From the NCBI RefSeq assembly GCF_900105245.1, contig NZ_FNSZ01000001.1, positions 4,216,001-4,280,000 on the forward strand: a stretch of DNA of 64,000 bases, read 5' to 3'. Below the pieces are notes generated by a model. The model was not told where the DNA came from. It searched no databases and was given only the letters and a program-made list of their open reading frames with translations. Shown piece after piece: positions 16,730-25,302 of the stretch (its first letter is position 1; each line of letters opens with the position of its first letter). Source of the stretch: Streptomyces sp. 1222.5 (lineage in GTDB: Bacteria; Actinomycetota; Actinomycetes; Streptomycetales; Streptomycetaceae). Both the position numbers and the translations under genes were made by a program.

Positions 16730-16771
16730 ACGGGCCCACGGCATCCGAACCGGTCGGAACCGTGGGCCCGT
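16730..16771. terminator. Bidirectional terminator between convergent genes
   Basis: A 12-bp perfect stem ACGGGCCCACGG/CCGTGGGCCCGT with an 18-base loop, placed between the plus-strand fragment ending at 16691 and the minus-strand gene ending at 16791. Confidence 0.75.
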
Positions 16772-16790
16772 TCGTCCCGGTCGCCGCGTC

Positions 16791-17498
16791 TCAGACGGTG
16801 GCCTCCGGCCGGGCCCCGTTCAGGTAGTGCACGGTGGTCCGGCCGGCGTGCGGGGCGAGGAGGCTCTGGAGTTCGTCCGCCGCGACCTCGAGGAGGTCGC
16901 CGTCCCGGCCGGCGTGGAGGGTTTCGAGTACGAAGGTGACGTGCGCGGAGTCCTCCGTGACGCGGGTGCGGTGGGCGTCGCGGTGGTTCCAGTGGCGGGT
17001 GAGGACGCCGGTGGTGTCGGCGTAGACGACCTCGCCGGGCTTGGGGGTCTCCACGGTGCCGGGCTCGCCGAGCGGGGTGAAGGACTCGGTCCCGTCCGCG
17101 TACCGGATCTCGACGTCACCGGTGACCCGGTCGAGGTCGAAGGCGCCGGCGGGCAGGCCGTGGCGTACGGAGACGGTGTTGTAGGAGTCGACGGCCGGGT
17201 TGATGCGCGGCATGGCGCCCTTCTTGGCGAGGCGGCGGCCGAGCGCGTCCACGCTGGGGCGGACGCGTCGGGGGTTGGTGCCGAAGGAGCGGTAGGCGGT
17301 GTGCCAGGCCTCGATGCGCGGGTCGGTCTCGTCGGCAGGCTGCCAGGAGCCGTCGGCGAGCCGCTGCTCCAGTTCGTCCAGGGCGGTGGCGGTGTGCGGC
17401 CAGGGTTCGTGTCCGCGCAGGCCGGTGGCCGTGACGAGGGCGATGAGAGCGTCGGGGAAGGCCGCCGCGACGGCGGGGGCGATGCGGAAGGCGGGCAT
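16791..17498 (-). CDS. B3/B4 (PheT-like tRNA-binding/editing) domain protein
   Basis: A 235-residue cytoplasmic protein related to the B3/B4 domain of phenylalanyl-tRNA synthetase beta chains. Visible family features are AWHTAYRSFGTNPRRVRPSV, ALGRRLAKKGAMPRINPAVD (NxxVDxYN-type segment, PAVDSYNTVSVRHGLP) and VYADTTGVLTRHWNHRD. In the synthetase this fold removes mischarged Tyr; free-standing copies may edit tRNA or bind amino acids, and their role in Streptomyces is unknown. The ATG at 17498 (MPAFRIAPAV) matches the expected domain start. It lies in tandem after the PaiB-like gene with a ~75-base gap, so cotranscription is plausible. Confidence 0.82.
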   Translation of the reverse strand: MPAFRIAPAVAAAFPDALIALVTATGLRGHEPWPHTATALDELEQRLADGSWQPADETDPRIEAWHTAYRSFGTNPRRVRPSVDALGRRLAKKGAMPRINPAVDSYNTVSVRHGLPAGAFDLDRVTGDVEIRYADGTESFTPLGEPGTVETPKPGEVVYADTTGVLTRHWNHRDAHRTRVTEDSAHVTFVLETLHAGRDGDLLEVAADELQSLLAPHAGRTTVHYLNGARPEATV

Positions 17499-17574
17499 GG
17501 GCGGGATTCCGTTTCCTGCGTCGGTACGGACGGGCGGGCGGCCGTGAAGGGGCGAGCCCAGCGCGAGTCGAGGG

Positions 17575-18222
17575 TCAGGGCTGCCACGGGCCCATGCGGT
17601 CCAGGCGGTTGCGCTGGTGGCGGGCCGTGGCCGGGTCCAGGCCCTCGGCCCGGGCGGTGAGCCGGTCGGCGACCGCCGTGCGGTGTTCCACGGGCTTGTG
17701 GTCGTCGTACTTGAACTTGGCCCGTACCTCGGCGACTTCCAGGCGCAGGCCGCGGATGCCGGACAGCATGCGGCCGTACGGCGGCCGGTCCACGGCGACG
17801 GGGGCGTGGCCGCCGTCCGGCTGGAAGTGGGCGAGCTGGCGGCGCAGCAACTCGGCCTTGGCCTCGGGGGCGTCGACGATGCCGGCGCGGCAGACGAACT
17901 GGACGGCCGTGTAGTAGCTGGTGGGGACGCCGTCGTGGGGCGGCGTGCCGGCCGGGGCGCGCCAGGGGCCGGGGATGAAGGCGTAGTCACCCGTCACGGT
18001 GAGGACGACGTTCGGGTCGTGCTCGATCGCGTGCCAGACGGGGTTGGGCCGGGCGAGGTGGACCAGGAGGTCGCGTCCGTCGCGCGCGAAGTGGGTGGGG
18101 ACGGCGGCGGGCGGCTGTCCGGGCAGGCCGTTGACGACGAGCAGTCCGAAGTCGTGGCCTTCGGCGATCCAGCTCTGCCACTCGGCGTCGTCGAGGGCGG
18201 CATCCCAGGGGTGGATCAGCAT
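17575..18222 (-). CDS. FMN-binding negative transcriptional regulator family (PaiB-like)
   Basis: A 215-residue protein of the PaiB/FMN-binding split-barrel family. Features are an N-terminal MLIHPWDAALDDAEWQSWI, VPTHFARDGRDLLVHLARPN (cofactor pocket strand), DPNVVLTVTGDYAFIPGPWR, VPTSYYTAVQFVCRAGIVDA and a C-terminal KPVEHRTAVADRL segment. In Bacillus PaiB represses sporulation and protease genes, but many members are simple flavin-binding proteins. The start has AAGGAG 7 bases upstream. It is flanked by the EamA fragment upstream and the B3/B4 gene downstream on the same strand. Confidence 0.82.
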   Translation of the reverse strand: MLIHPWDAALDDAEWQSWIAEGHDFGLLVVNGLPGQPPAAVPTHFARDGRDLLVHLARPNPVWHAIEHDPNVVLTVTGDYAFIPGPWRAPAGTPPHDGVPTSYYTAVQFVCRAGIVDAPEAKAELLRRQLAHFQPDGGHAPVAVDRPPYGRMLSGIRGLRLEVAEVRAKFKYDDHKPVEHRTAVADRLTARAEGLDPATARHQRNRLDRMGPWQP

Positions 18223-18242
18223 GCCGTGCTCCTTCGTGGTGG

Positions 18243-18599
18243 TCAGGTCAGGGCGAGCAGGCCGACGGCGACGGCGGCGGTGCCGAGTCCGGCGAGCTGG
18301 CCGCGGTGGATGCGCTCGGCGAGCACGCCGCGGGCGAGGAGGACCGTGCCCGCCGGGTACAGGGCGGTGATCACGGCGACGACGGTGAGGTCCCCGCTGC
18401 GGGCGGCGAACAGGAACAGCAGGTTGGCGACGGAGTCCAGGACGCCGGCCGCCGCCGACATCGCGTGGGCGGGCCGCTCCGGGCCCAGCCGGCGGCGCAT
18501 GAGCCCCGCCGCGGCCAGGGTGACGGCCGAGGAGACCGCCCGGCCCACGATCAGGGGCTCTGCCGGGGCCGCCGGAGCGCACGGCCTCCCTCGTGTCAT
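18243..18599 (-). pseudogene. C-terminal half of an EamA (DMT) transporter
   Basis: The 118-residue frame contains only the second EamA repeat: PLIVGRAVSSAVTLAAAGLM, RPAHAMSAAAGVLDSVANLL, FAARSGDLTVVAVITALYPA, GTVLLARGVLAERIH and GLGTAAVAVGLLALT. EamA exporters have two such repeats and ~10 helices in ~300 residues, so the N-terminal ~150 residues are missing. The sequence upstream (18600-18712) is the leader of the divergent alkaline phosphatase gene and contains no first repeat. It may be a half-size transporter, but truncation is more likely. It would be cotranscribed with the PaiB-like gene. Confidence 0.65.
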
Positions 18600-18712
18600 G
18601 TCCCGGCTAGATCAGGACGACCAGCCGTTTACCTCTCCTTTGTCAACACATGGTGATCTGACGGACGTTGAACGCCGCATCCGCACGTCGGACGCCTCAA
18701 GGAGACGTATCC

Positions 18713-20077
18713 ATGCCCAGACCCACCCGCCGTCACCTCACGGTCGCCACCGCCCTCGTCGCCGCGACCACGGCCGCCGTGGCCGTCACGTCCGCCGCCG
18801 GTGCGTTCGACAACGCACAGCAGGCCAAGGCCGCGATCAAGGACGGCAAGGCGAAGAACGTCATCCTGCTCATCGGTGACGGCATGGGCGACTCGGAGAT
18901 CACCCTCGCCCGCGACTACACGGTCGGCGCCAACGGCCGCCTGAACATGGACAAGTTCCCGCTCACCGGCGCCTACACCACCTACGCGGTGCACGCCGAC
19001 GGCACCCCGGACTACGTCACCGACTCCGCCGCCAGCGGCACCGGCTGGGCCACCGGCGTGAAGACGGTCAACGGCCGCATCTCCAAGACGCCCGGCACCG
19101 ACAAGGCCGTCCCGACCCTGCTGGAGCTGGCCCAGAAGAAGGGCTACGCCACCGGCAGCGTCACCACCGCCGAACTCACCGACGCCACCCCGGCCGTGCT
19201 CGCCTCCCACGCCACCGACCGCTCCTGCCAGGGCCCGGCCGACATGGCCAAATGCCCCACCGACACGATCGCGGCCGGCGGCCCCGGCTCCATCGCCGAG
19301 CAGTCCGTCAAGCACAAGGTCGACGTCCTCATCGGCGGCGGCAAGCAGCGCTTCGACCAGAAGGTCACCGACGGCAAGTACAAGGGCCTCACGGTCACCG
19401 AGCAGGCGAAGAAGCTCGGCTACCAGGTCGTCACCGACAAGGCGGGCCTGAAGGGCGTGAAGAACGGCAAGCCGGTGCTCGGCCTGCTCGCCTCCGGCAA
19501 CGTCCCGGTGGAGTGGACCGGCAAGGCCGCGGCCGTCGGCGGCACGGACCCGCAGCGGTGCGTGACCTCCAACCCGAACCGCCCCTCGACGACCCCGAGC
19601 CTCGCGGACTCCGCCACCAAGGCGATCCAGCTGCTGGAGGCCAAGCAGCAGCGGACCCACTCCAAGCAGGGCTTCTTCCTGCAGATCGAGGGTGCCTCGA
19701 TCGACAAGCAGGACCACGCCGCCGACCCCTGCGGCCAGATCGGCGAGACCGCGGCCTTCGACCGCGCGGTGAAGGTCGCCCGCGCCTACGCGGCCAAGCA
19801 CCCCGACACCCTGGTCGTCACCACCGCCGACCACGCCCACACCAGCCAGATCGTCCCGCTGGAGGCCACCCCGCCCGGCCTGTCCTCCACGCTCGTCACC
19901 GACGAGGGTCAGCAGCTGAAGGTCAACTACTCGACCAACACCCCGGGTCAGTCCCAGGAGCACACCGGAACCCAGGTCCGCATCGCCGCCCAGGGCCCGC
20001 AGGCGTACCGCGTCCTCGGTGTCACCAACCAGACCGACCTCTTCGCCACGATCCGCGAGGCGCTGCGCCTGCGCTGA
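18713..20077 (+). CDS. Secreted alkaline phosphatase (PhoA type)
   Basis: A 454-residue exported phosphomonoesterase. A signal peptide (HLTVATALVAATTAAVAVTS) precedes the alkaline phosphatase fold with the first metal site NVILLIGDGMGDSEITLARD, the catalytic Ser loop YVTDSAASGTGWATG, and the metal ligands GFFLQIEGASIDKQDHAADP (E, D, H) and VVTTADHAHTSQ. Several Cys (SCQGPADMAKC) could form disulfides outside the cell. It releases phosphate from organic esters for uptake. The start has AAGGAGA at ideal spacing. No convincing tandem PHO box was found in the ~110-base leader, although phosphate control by PhoP would be expected. It ends at a strong hairpin. Confidence 0.92.
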   Translation: MPRPTRRHLTVATALVAATTAAVAVTSAAGAFDNAQQAKAAIKDGKAKNVILLIGDGMGDSEITLARDYTVGANGRLNMDKFPLTGAYTTYAVHADGTPDYVTDSAASGTGWATGVKTVNGRISKTPGTDKAVPTLLELAQKKGYATGSVTTAELTDATPAVLASHATDRSCQGPADMAKCPTDTIAAGGPGSIAEQSVKHKVDVLIGGGKQRFDQKVTDGKYKGLTVTEQAKKLGYQVVTDKAGLKGVKNGKPVLGLLASGNVPVEWTGKAAAVGGTDPQRCVTSNPNRPSTTPSLADSATKAIQLLEAKQQRTHSKQGFFLQIEGASIDKQDHAADPCGQIGETAAFDRAVKVARAYAAKHPDTLVVTTADHAHTSQIVPLEATPPGLSSTLVTDEGQQLKVNYSTNTPGQSQEHTGTQVRIAAQGPQAYRVLGVTNQTDLFATIREALRLR

Positions 20078-20156
20078 TCCCGCGAGCGGGCGGCGGGACG
20101 GCCGCCACCGTTCCCCACCCGCTCCCCTCGCACATCGCACGTCGCACGTCGCACAT

Positions 20157-20198
20157 CGCGAAAGAGCGTGTCGCCCGGCGGCGGCACGCTCTTTCGCG
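20157..20198. terminator. Terminator between alkaline phosphatase and the convergent membrane-protein gene
   Basis: A perfect 14-bp stem CGCGAAAGAGCGTG/CACGCTCTTTCGCG with a 14-base loop, 20 bases before the stop of the opposite gene. Just before it is a short iteration of cgcacgt/cgcacat units. Confidence 0.85.
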
Positions 20199-20218
20199 CG
20201 CCCGTCCCGCCGGCGCTC

Positions 20219-20620
20219 TCACGGCCTGCCGCCCCTACCGCGGCCGGCCGCCCCGACCAGGGCGCAGACGACCGCGGTCGCGGCGAGACTGCCCAGCATG
20301 ACCAGTCCCACGCCGATCACGTAGAGGCCGCTGGAGTCGTCCGACCAGTCGTAGTACGCGGCGCCGGTCAGTCCGGCCGTGGTGCCGAGCACGGCGCCCG
20401 CGGCGCCGTGCCGGGAAGCCGCCCAGTACACGGCCGGCAGCAGGGTCAGCAGCAGCCCGATCACCTGCCACGCCGCGTACGGGCCGCTCTCCGTGCCGTC
20501 GGGCCGTACATCGCGGTGCTGGTCCCAGCCCAGCCAGGCCGCCCACATCGCGAGCGCGGCGACGGCCGGCACGAGGAACGACAGCAGGGGGAACAGGGGG
20601 TTGCGGAGTCCTTGGGTCAT
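20219..20620 (-). CDS. Four-helix integral membrane protein, function unknown
   Basis: A 133-residue protein with four predicted membrane helices: LFPLLSFLVPAVAALAMWAA, AAWQVIGLLLTLLPAVYWAA, GAVLGTTAGLTGAAYYDW and VIGVGLVMLGSLAATAVVCA. It ends in a short basic tail. It lies directly downstream of the Lrp-type regulator on the same strand, separated by a hairpin, so it probably has its own transcript or receives attenuated read-through. I recognise no family; the Trp/Asp-rich extracytoplasmic loops (WLGWDQHRDVRPDGT, YYDWSDDSSGLY) carry no known motif. Confidence 0.7.
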   Translation of the reverse strand: MTQGLRNPLFPLLSFLVPAVAALAMWAAWLGWDQHRDVRPDGTESGPYAAWQVIGLLLTLLPAVYWAASRHGAAGAVLGTTAGLTGAAYYDWSDDSSGLYVIGVGLVMLGSLAATAVVCALVGAAGRGRGGRP

Positions 20621-20656
20621 GGCACCAGGCTCCCGGCGGAAGCGGTCGGCGGGCAG

Positions 20657-20692
20657 AGTGCGCGTACTCAGCTCGACCCGAGTACCCGCACT
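20657..20692 (-). terminator. Hairpin at the 3' end of the Lrp-type gene
   Basis: Stem AGTGCG-c-GTACTC/GAGTAC-c-CGCACT (12 pairs around one C.C mismatch) with a 10-base loop. It overlaps the stop codon of the regulator and precedes the membrane-protein gene. Confidence 0.6.
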
Positions 20693-21143
20693 ACGCCGGC
20701 GGTGGGGCCGTCGGGGACACCGGGCGTTCGAAGAAGGTGTCCAGGACCACGGTCGCCCGGGTCGCGCCGACACCGTCGATGGCGTAGACGCGGCGCAGGA
20801 CGTCCTGGAGGTGGCCGGTGCTGGCCGCCCGCACCTTGAGCAGCACGGCCGCGCTGCCCGCGACGACGTGCGCCTCCAGGATCTCGGGGAGCGCGGCGAA
20901 GCTCTCACCGGAGTCACCCAGCCAGGCCGTCGAGTCGACCGTGACGTAGGCCAGGACCCCGGCCCCGACCGCCGCCGGGTCCACCTCGGCCGCCGTACGC
21001 CGGATCGCTCCGCGCTCCCGCAGTTTGCGCACCCGGTCGTGGGCGGCGCCGGCGGAGAGGCCGACGGCCTGTCCCAGGGCCGCGTAGGACTGGGTGGCGT
21101 CCTGCTGGAGGCGGGCCAGCAGAGCGCGGTCGATGTGATCCAT
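20691..21143 (-). CDS. Lrp/AsnC family transcriptional regulator
   Basis: A 150-residue regulator. The N-terminal helix-turn-helix (MDHIDRALLARLQQDATQSY, LGQAVGLSAGAAHDRVRKLR) is followed by an RAM-type ligand domain (GVLAYVTVDSTAWLGDSGES, EILEAHVVAGSAAVLLKVRA, LRRVYAIDGVGATRATVVLD). Lrp/AsnC proteins form octameric discs that sense amino acids and control their metabolism. The gene is divergent from the NAD synthetase gene with ~120 bases between, a natural place for its operator. The ligand is unknown. Confidence 0.9.
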   Translation of the reverse strand: MDHIDRALLARLQQDATQSYAALGQAVGLSAGAAHDRVRKLRERGAIRRTAAEVDPAAVGAGVLAYVTVDSTAWLGDSGESFAALPEILEAHVVAGSAAVLLKVRAASTGHLQDVLRRVYAIDGVGATRATVVLDTFFERPVSPTAPPPA

Positions 21144-21262
21144 CGCACCCCATTCGGCAGAATCCTGCGATAACCGTACCCAGTCTAGGGATCTAGGCTT
21201 TCACCTGTAGGTGATTCGATTCGCCTGCGCGGTTTGTGGAGTCGCTGAGTCATGGTGGAGTC

Positions 21263-23329
21263 ATGAGCGAAGTCCCGTTGAACTTCTGGTCGATCTATCA
21301 GCACGGCTTCGCGCGCGTCGCCGCGTGCACGGGCCACACCGTCATCGCCGACCCGCACGCCAACGCCGAGGCGGTCCTGCGCCAGGCGCGCGAGTGCGCG
21401 CAGGACGGCGTCGCGGTCGCCGTCTTCCCCGAGCTGGGGCTGTGCGGCTACTCCATCGAGGACCTGCTGCTCCAGGACGCGCTGCTGGACGAGGTCGAGC
21501 AGGCGGTCCAAGCCGTGGTCGAGGGGTCGGCGGAGCTGCTGCCGGTCCTGGTCGTCGGCGCCCCGCTGCGTCACCGCAACCGGATCTACAACTGCGCGCT
21601 CGTCGTGCACCGCGGCCGGGTCCTCGGCGTCGTACCGAAGTCCTACCCGCCCAACTATCGCGAGTTCTACGAGCGTCGGCAGATCGCCGGGGGCGACGAC
21701 GAGCGCGGCGGGACGATCCGGATCGCCGGCGAGGCCGTCCCGTTCGGCGTGGACCTGCTCTTCGAGGCCGCGGACGTCCCCGGTCTGGTGCTGCACGCCG
21801 AGGTCTGCGAGGACATGTGGGTCCCGGTGCCGCCGAGCGCCGAGGCCGCCCTGGCGGGGGCGACCGTCCTCGCCAACCTCTCCGGCAGCCCGATCACCGT
21901 CGGCCGGGCCGAGGACCGCAAGCTGCTGTGCCGTTCGGCGTCCTCGCGCTGCCTGGCCGCCTACGTGTACGCGGCGGCCGGGCTGGGCGAGTCGACCACC
22001 GACCTGTCGTGGGACGGGCAGACCCTGATCTACGAGAACGGGATGCTGCTGGCCGAGTCGGACCGCTTCGCGGTCGGCGACCAGTACGCGGTGGCCGACG
22101 TGGACCTCGACCTGCTGCGGCAGGAGCGGATGCGGATGGGCACCTTCGACGACAACCGCCGTACCCACGGCGCGCGGACCGGGGACTTCCGCCGGGTGTC
22201 GTTCGAACTCGCCCCGCCCTCCACCGATCTGGGCCTGCGCCGCCGCGTCGAGCGGTTCCCGTTCGTGCCCGCCGACCCCGACCGGCTCGCCCTGGACTGC
22301 TACGAGGCGTACAACATCCAGGTCGCCGGGCTCCAGCAGCGGCTGGCCGCGATCGGCGGCCCGAAGGTGGTCATCGGGGTGTCCGGCGGCCTCGACTCCA
22401 CGCACGCGCTGATCGTCGCCGCCCGGGCGATGGACCGCGCGGGCCGCCCCCGCAGCGACATCCTCGCCTTCACCCTGCCCGGCTTCGCCACCAGCGACCA
22501 CACCAAGGACAACGCGCACCGGCTGATGCGGGCGCTCGGTGTCACCGCGGCCGAACTGGACATCACGCCGACCGCACGGCTGATGCTGGAGGAGATGGGC
22601 CACCCGTTCGCCTCCGGCGAGCCGGTGTACGACGTCACGTTCGAGAACGTGCAGGCCGGCCTGCGCACCGACTACCTGTTCCGGCTGGCCAACCAGCGCG
22701 GCGGCATCGTGCTCGGCACCGGCGACCTGTCGGAGCTGGCGCTCGGCTGGTCGACGTACGGCGTCGGCGACCAGATGAGCCACTACAACGTCAACTCCGG
22801 TGTGCCGAAGACGCTCATCCAGCACCTGATCCGCTGGGTCATCAGCAGCGGCCAGTTCGACGAGGAGACCGGCGCGGTCCTCGCCGCGATCCTGGACACG
22901 GAGATCAGCCCCGAGCTGGTGCCCGGCGAGGAGATGCAGTCCACCGAGTCGAAGATCGGCCCCTACGCGCTGCACGACTTCACCCTCTTCCAGGTGCTCC
23001 GCTACGGCTTCCGGCCCTCGAAGATCGCCTTCCTGGCCTGGCACGCCTGGCACGACCCGGCGAGCGGCGCCTGGCCGCCCGGCTTCCCCGAGGCCAAGCG
23101 CGTCGCGTACGACCTGGCGGACATCCGGCACTGGCTGGAGGTCTTCTGCCGCCGCTTCTTCGCGTTCGCCCAGTTCAAGCGCTCGGCCATGCCGAACGGG
23201 CCGAAGGTCTCGGCGGGCGGTTCCCTCTCGCCGCGCGGCGACTGGCGGGCCCCGTCCGACGGCAACGCCCGGGCCTGGCTGCGCGAACTCGAACGCTTCG
23301 ACTTCGAGAGCGCGGCAGCGGGACGCTAG
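21263..23329 (+). CDS. nadE: Glutamine-dependent NAD+ synthetase
   Basis: A 688-residue two-domain enzyme that converts deamido-NAD+ to NAD+ with ATP and glutamine. The N-terminal nitrilase-type glutaminase has its triad in view: Glu in FPELGLCGYSIEDLLL, Lys in VPKSYPPNYREFYE and Cys in HAEVCEDMWVPVPPS. The C-terminal synthetase carries the P-loop GVSGGLDSTHALIVAARAMD and GTGDLSELALGWSTYGVGDQ. Length equals that of the mycobacterial/Streptomyces long form. Start at 21263 with GGTGGAG upstream. It is divergent from the Lrp-type gene and ends at a 17-bp hairpin. Confidence 0.95.
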   Translation: MSEVPLNFWSIYQHGFARVAACTGHTVIADPHANAEAVLRQARECAQDGVAVAVFPELGLCGYSIEDLLLQDALLDEVEQAVQAVVEGSAELLPVLVVGAPLRHRNRIYNCALVVHRGRVLGVVPKSYPPNYREFYERRQIAGGDDERGGTIRIAGEAVPFGVDLLFEAADVPGLVLHAEVCEDMWVPVPPSAEAALAGATVLANLSGSPITVGRAEDRKLLCRSASSRCLAAYVYAAAGLGESTTDLSWDGQTLIYENGMLLAESDRFAVGDQYAVADVDLDLLRQERMRMGTFDDNRRTHGARTGDFRRVSFELAPPSTDLGLRRRVERFPFVPADPDRLALDCYEAYNIQVAGLQQRLAAIGGPKVVIGVSGGLDSTHALIVAARAMDRAGRPRSDILAFTLPGFATSDHTKDNAHRLMRALGVTAAELDITPTARLMLEEMGHPFASGEPVYDVTFENVQAGLRTDYLFRLANQRGGIVLGTGDLSELALGWSTYGVGDQMSHYNVNSGVPKTLIQHLIRWVISSGQFDEETGAVLAAILDTEISPELVPGEEMQSTESKIGPYALHDFTLFQVLRYGFRPSKIAFLAWHAWHDPASGAWPPGFPEAKRVAYDLADIRHWLEVFCRRFFAFAQFKRSAMPNGPKVSAGGSLSPRGDWRAPSDGNARAWLRELERFDFESAAAGR

Positions 23330-23330
23330 C

Positions 23331-23373
23331 CGGGTGGCCGGGCCCGCGCACTCCGGGCGGGCCCGGCCACCCG
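23331..23373. terminator. Bidirectional terminator between nadE and the TIGR03943 gene
   Basis: A perfect 17-bp stem CGGGTGGCCGGGCCCGC/GCGGGCCCGGCCACCCG with a 9-base loop, starting one base after the nadE stop. Confidence 0.88.
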
Positions 23374-23392
23374 AAGCGCGGCCGTCGCGGGC

Positions 23393-24118
23393 TCAGTTGT
23401 TCCAGGTCTCGTCGTACGGGTCGGGCGGCACCGGGACCGGTTTCGCCGACGTGACCTTCAGATACGGGACGGGACCGTTGTTGACGGGGTCCCGGGCCAG
23501 CCGGGGGGTGTAGGTGCCCGTGACCTCCAGCCAGGCGTCCGGGCGGAGCACCGGTGGCAGGGCGCCGGTCAGGGCGATCTTCACCGGCTGGGCGTCCGCC
23601 GCACAGCAGTTCAGGGCCATGCGGACCAGATAGGGCGCGCCCGAGTGGTCCAGGGCGAGGAAGCCGGTGACCCGGACCGGACGGCCGTGCAGGGAACGGC
23701 CGTGGTCGTAGGCCGCCCGGGAGGCGTAGTCGACCACGGAGAGCGGGGCCGGGTCGGCGGCGGGCAGCCGGCCGTAGGCGTACGGCTTCTGCAGCGCCGT
23801 ACCGGAGCGCAGGGCGCTGTAGGAGCCGAGGGCCGGCGGGGCGACCAGGATCAGCGCGAGCAGGGGCAGCAACAGCAGCCAGGAGACACGCGGTTCGGGG
23901 TGGGCGTGCGCGGCGGACGGCCGCGCACCGGCCGGCCTGCCGCGTCTGCGCTCGTACAGGGCCGTCGCCAGCGCCGCCGCGATCAGGACGGCGCCCGAGG
24001 CCAGCAGCATCGGGCGCAGACCGGCCTTCACGTAGCGCAGGTACAGGTCGGTGGTGCCGGCGTGCAGCAGCGCGGCGCCGAGCAGGAACAGTACGGCCGC
24101 CTGGGACTGACGGTTCAC
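23393..24118 (-). CDS. TIGR03943 family membrane protein (YcgQ-like)
   Basis: A 241-residue protein. Two N-terminal helices (AAVLFLLGAALLHAGTTDLY, RPMLLASGAVLIAAALATAL), a His-containing linker and a third helix (WLLLLPLLALILVAPPALG) are followed by an exported OB-like domain (SLHGRPVRVTGFLALDHSG, LVRMALNCCAADAQPVKIAL, WLEVTGTYTPR). The CC pair and the pairing with a PF03773 permease are family traits. These two-gene units are suspected of metal or small-molecule transport. The GTG start overlaps the permease stop by GTGA, so expression is coupled. Confidence 0.85.
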   Translation of the reverse strand: MNRQSQAAVLFLLGAALLHAGTTDLYLRYVKAGLRPMLLASGAVLIAAALATALYERRRGRPAGARPSAAHAHPEPRVSWLLLLPLLALILVAPPALGSYSALRSGTALQKPYAYGRLPAADPAPLSVVDYASRAAYDHGRSLHGRPVRVTGFLALDHSGAPYLVRMALNCCAADAQPVKIALTGALPPVLRPDAWLEVTGTYTPRLARDPVNNGPVPYLKVTSAKPVPVPPDPYDETWNN

Positions 24119-25143
24119 AGCAGCACCGCCCCGGTCACCACGGCACCCACGACGGCCAGCGCGAACGTGGCGGGGGCGAAGCGCAGCGCGAAACCCCGGC
24201 CGAAGGTGCCGGCCTGCATCGCGAACAGCTTCAGGTCGATCATCGGGCCCACCACCAGGAACACCAGCTTGGCCGTCGGGGAGAACTGGGTGAGGGAGGC
24301 GGCGACGAACGCGTCCGCCTCCGAGCAGATGGAGAGCAGTACGGCCAGGACGGCCAGGGCCAGTACGGAGACCAGTGGATCGCCGGCCGCCGTCCGCAGC
24401 CAGGTCGCCGGGACCACCGCCTTCAGCGTGGCGGCGGCCATCGCGCCCAGCACCAGGAATCCGCCGGCGTGCATGATGTCGTGCCGGACCGAGTTCCAGA
24501 ACGTCTCCCCCCTGGTCGCGCCCTCGTGCGCGCCGTGGGCCGGCGTACGCAGCCAGTCCGTGCGGCCCAGCCGTTGCCACAACCAGCCCATCGCGCACGC
24601 CACCAGCAGGCTCGCCAGGAACCGTGCGAGCACCATCTCCGGGTTCCGGGGGAAGGCGACGGCCGTGGCGGTCAGCACGATCGGGTTGATCGCGGGCGCC
24701 GAGAGCAGGAAGGCGAGGGCGGCGGCGGGGGTCACGCCCCGGCGCACCAGGGCGCCCGCCACCGGCACGGACGCGCACTCGCAGCCCGGCAGCACCGCCC
24801 CGGCGACCCCGGCCACCGGGACCGCCAGGGCGGGCCGGCGCGGGAGGGCACGCGCGAAGAAGGACGGGGGGACGAACACCGCGATCGCCGCCGAGAGCAG
24901 GACGCCGAGGACCAGGAAGGGCAGCGCCTGGACGGTGACCGCCACGAACACCGTCATCCAGCTCTGCATCAGCGGAGTGCCGAGGAAGCCGCGGATCGGG
25001 GACTGCGCGAGCACCGCGAGGACCAGCGTCAGGGTCAGCACCAACGGCGAGTTGAGCCGCCGCCCCTCGGCCGGCCGGTCGCCGGAAGGGTGCGCCGGGT
25101 GCCGTGTGTCGGCGCCGGGCGGGGCGTCTTCGGTGATGGCCAT
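24115..25143 (-). CDS. Permease, PF03773 (DUF318/YcgR-like) family
   Basis: A 342-residue polytopic membrane protein with eight or more helices. The family signature PGCECASVPVAGALVRRGVT (Cys-x-Cys on a membrane re-entrant segment) is at ~residues 122-142, followed by FLLSAPAINPIVLTATAVAF, and later SICSEADAFVAASLTQFSP and VVGPMIDLKLFAMQAGTFGR. The repeated Cys/Glu/Asp residues within helices are consistent with metal or thiol-linked transport; no substrate is established. The ATG at 25143 has GGAGG 9 bases upstream. It is divergent from the channel-like gene and translationally coupled to the downstream TIGR03943 gene. Confidence 0.85.
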   Translation of the reverse strand: MAITEDAPPGADTRHPAHPSGDRPAEGRRLNSPLVLTLTLVLAVLAQSPIRGFLGTPLMQSWMTVFVAVTVQALPFLVLGVLLSAAIAVFVPPSFFARALPRRPALAVPVAGVAGAVLPGCECASVPVAGALVRRGVTPAAALAFLLSAPAINPIVLTATAVAFPRNPEMVLARFLASLLVACAMGWLWQRLGRTDWLRTPAHGAHEGATRGETFWNSVRHDIMHAGGFLVLGAMAAATLKAVVPATWLRTAAGDPLVSVLALAVLAVLLSICSEADAFVAASLTQFSPTAKLVFLVVGPMIDLKLFAMQAGTFGRGFALRFAPATFALAVVGAVVTGAVLL

Positions 25144-25302
25144 GGGCAAAAACCTCCGGCTGGTGCTCTCCCTCCCCCTCGGTACGCGGGCTCCGCCACG
25201 GGTGTTCAGACCGTTGCTGGAACCACGCTTCTCCTTGGGGCACTCTTTTCCGTTGTGGCGAGCGTTCCGTATCAAGGGGGGCCGGGGGCCCCGCCGGCGC
25301 AC

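Noticed and set aside
18620..18700. PHO box upstream of alkaline phosphatase
   Set aside because: Single half-sites such as GTTTACC (18627) and GTTGAAC exist, but no second copy at the required 11-bp spacing on either strand.
21185..23131. 648-codon minus-strand frame antisense to nadE
   Set aside because: A composition-driven shadow; nadE has complete active-site motifs.
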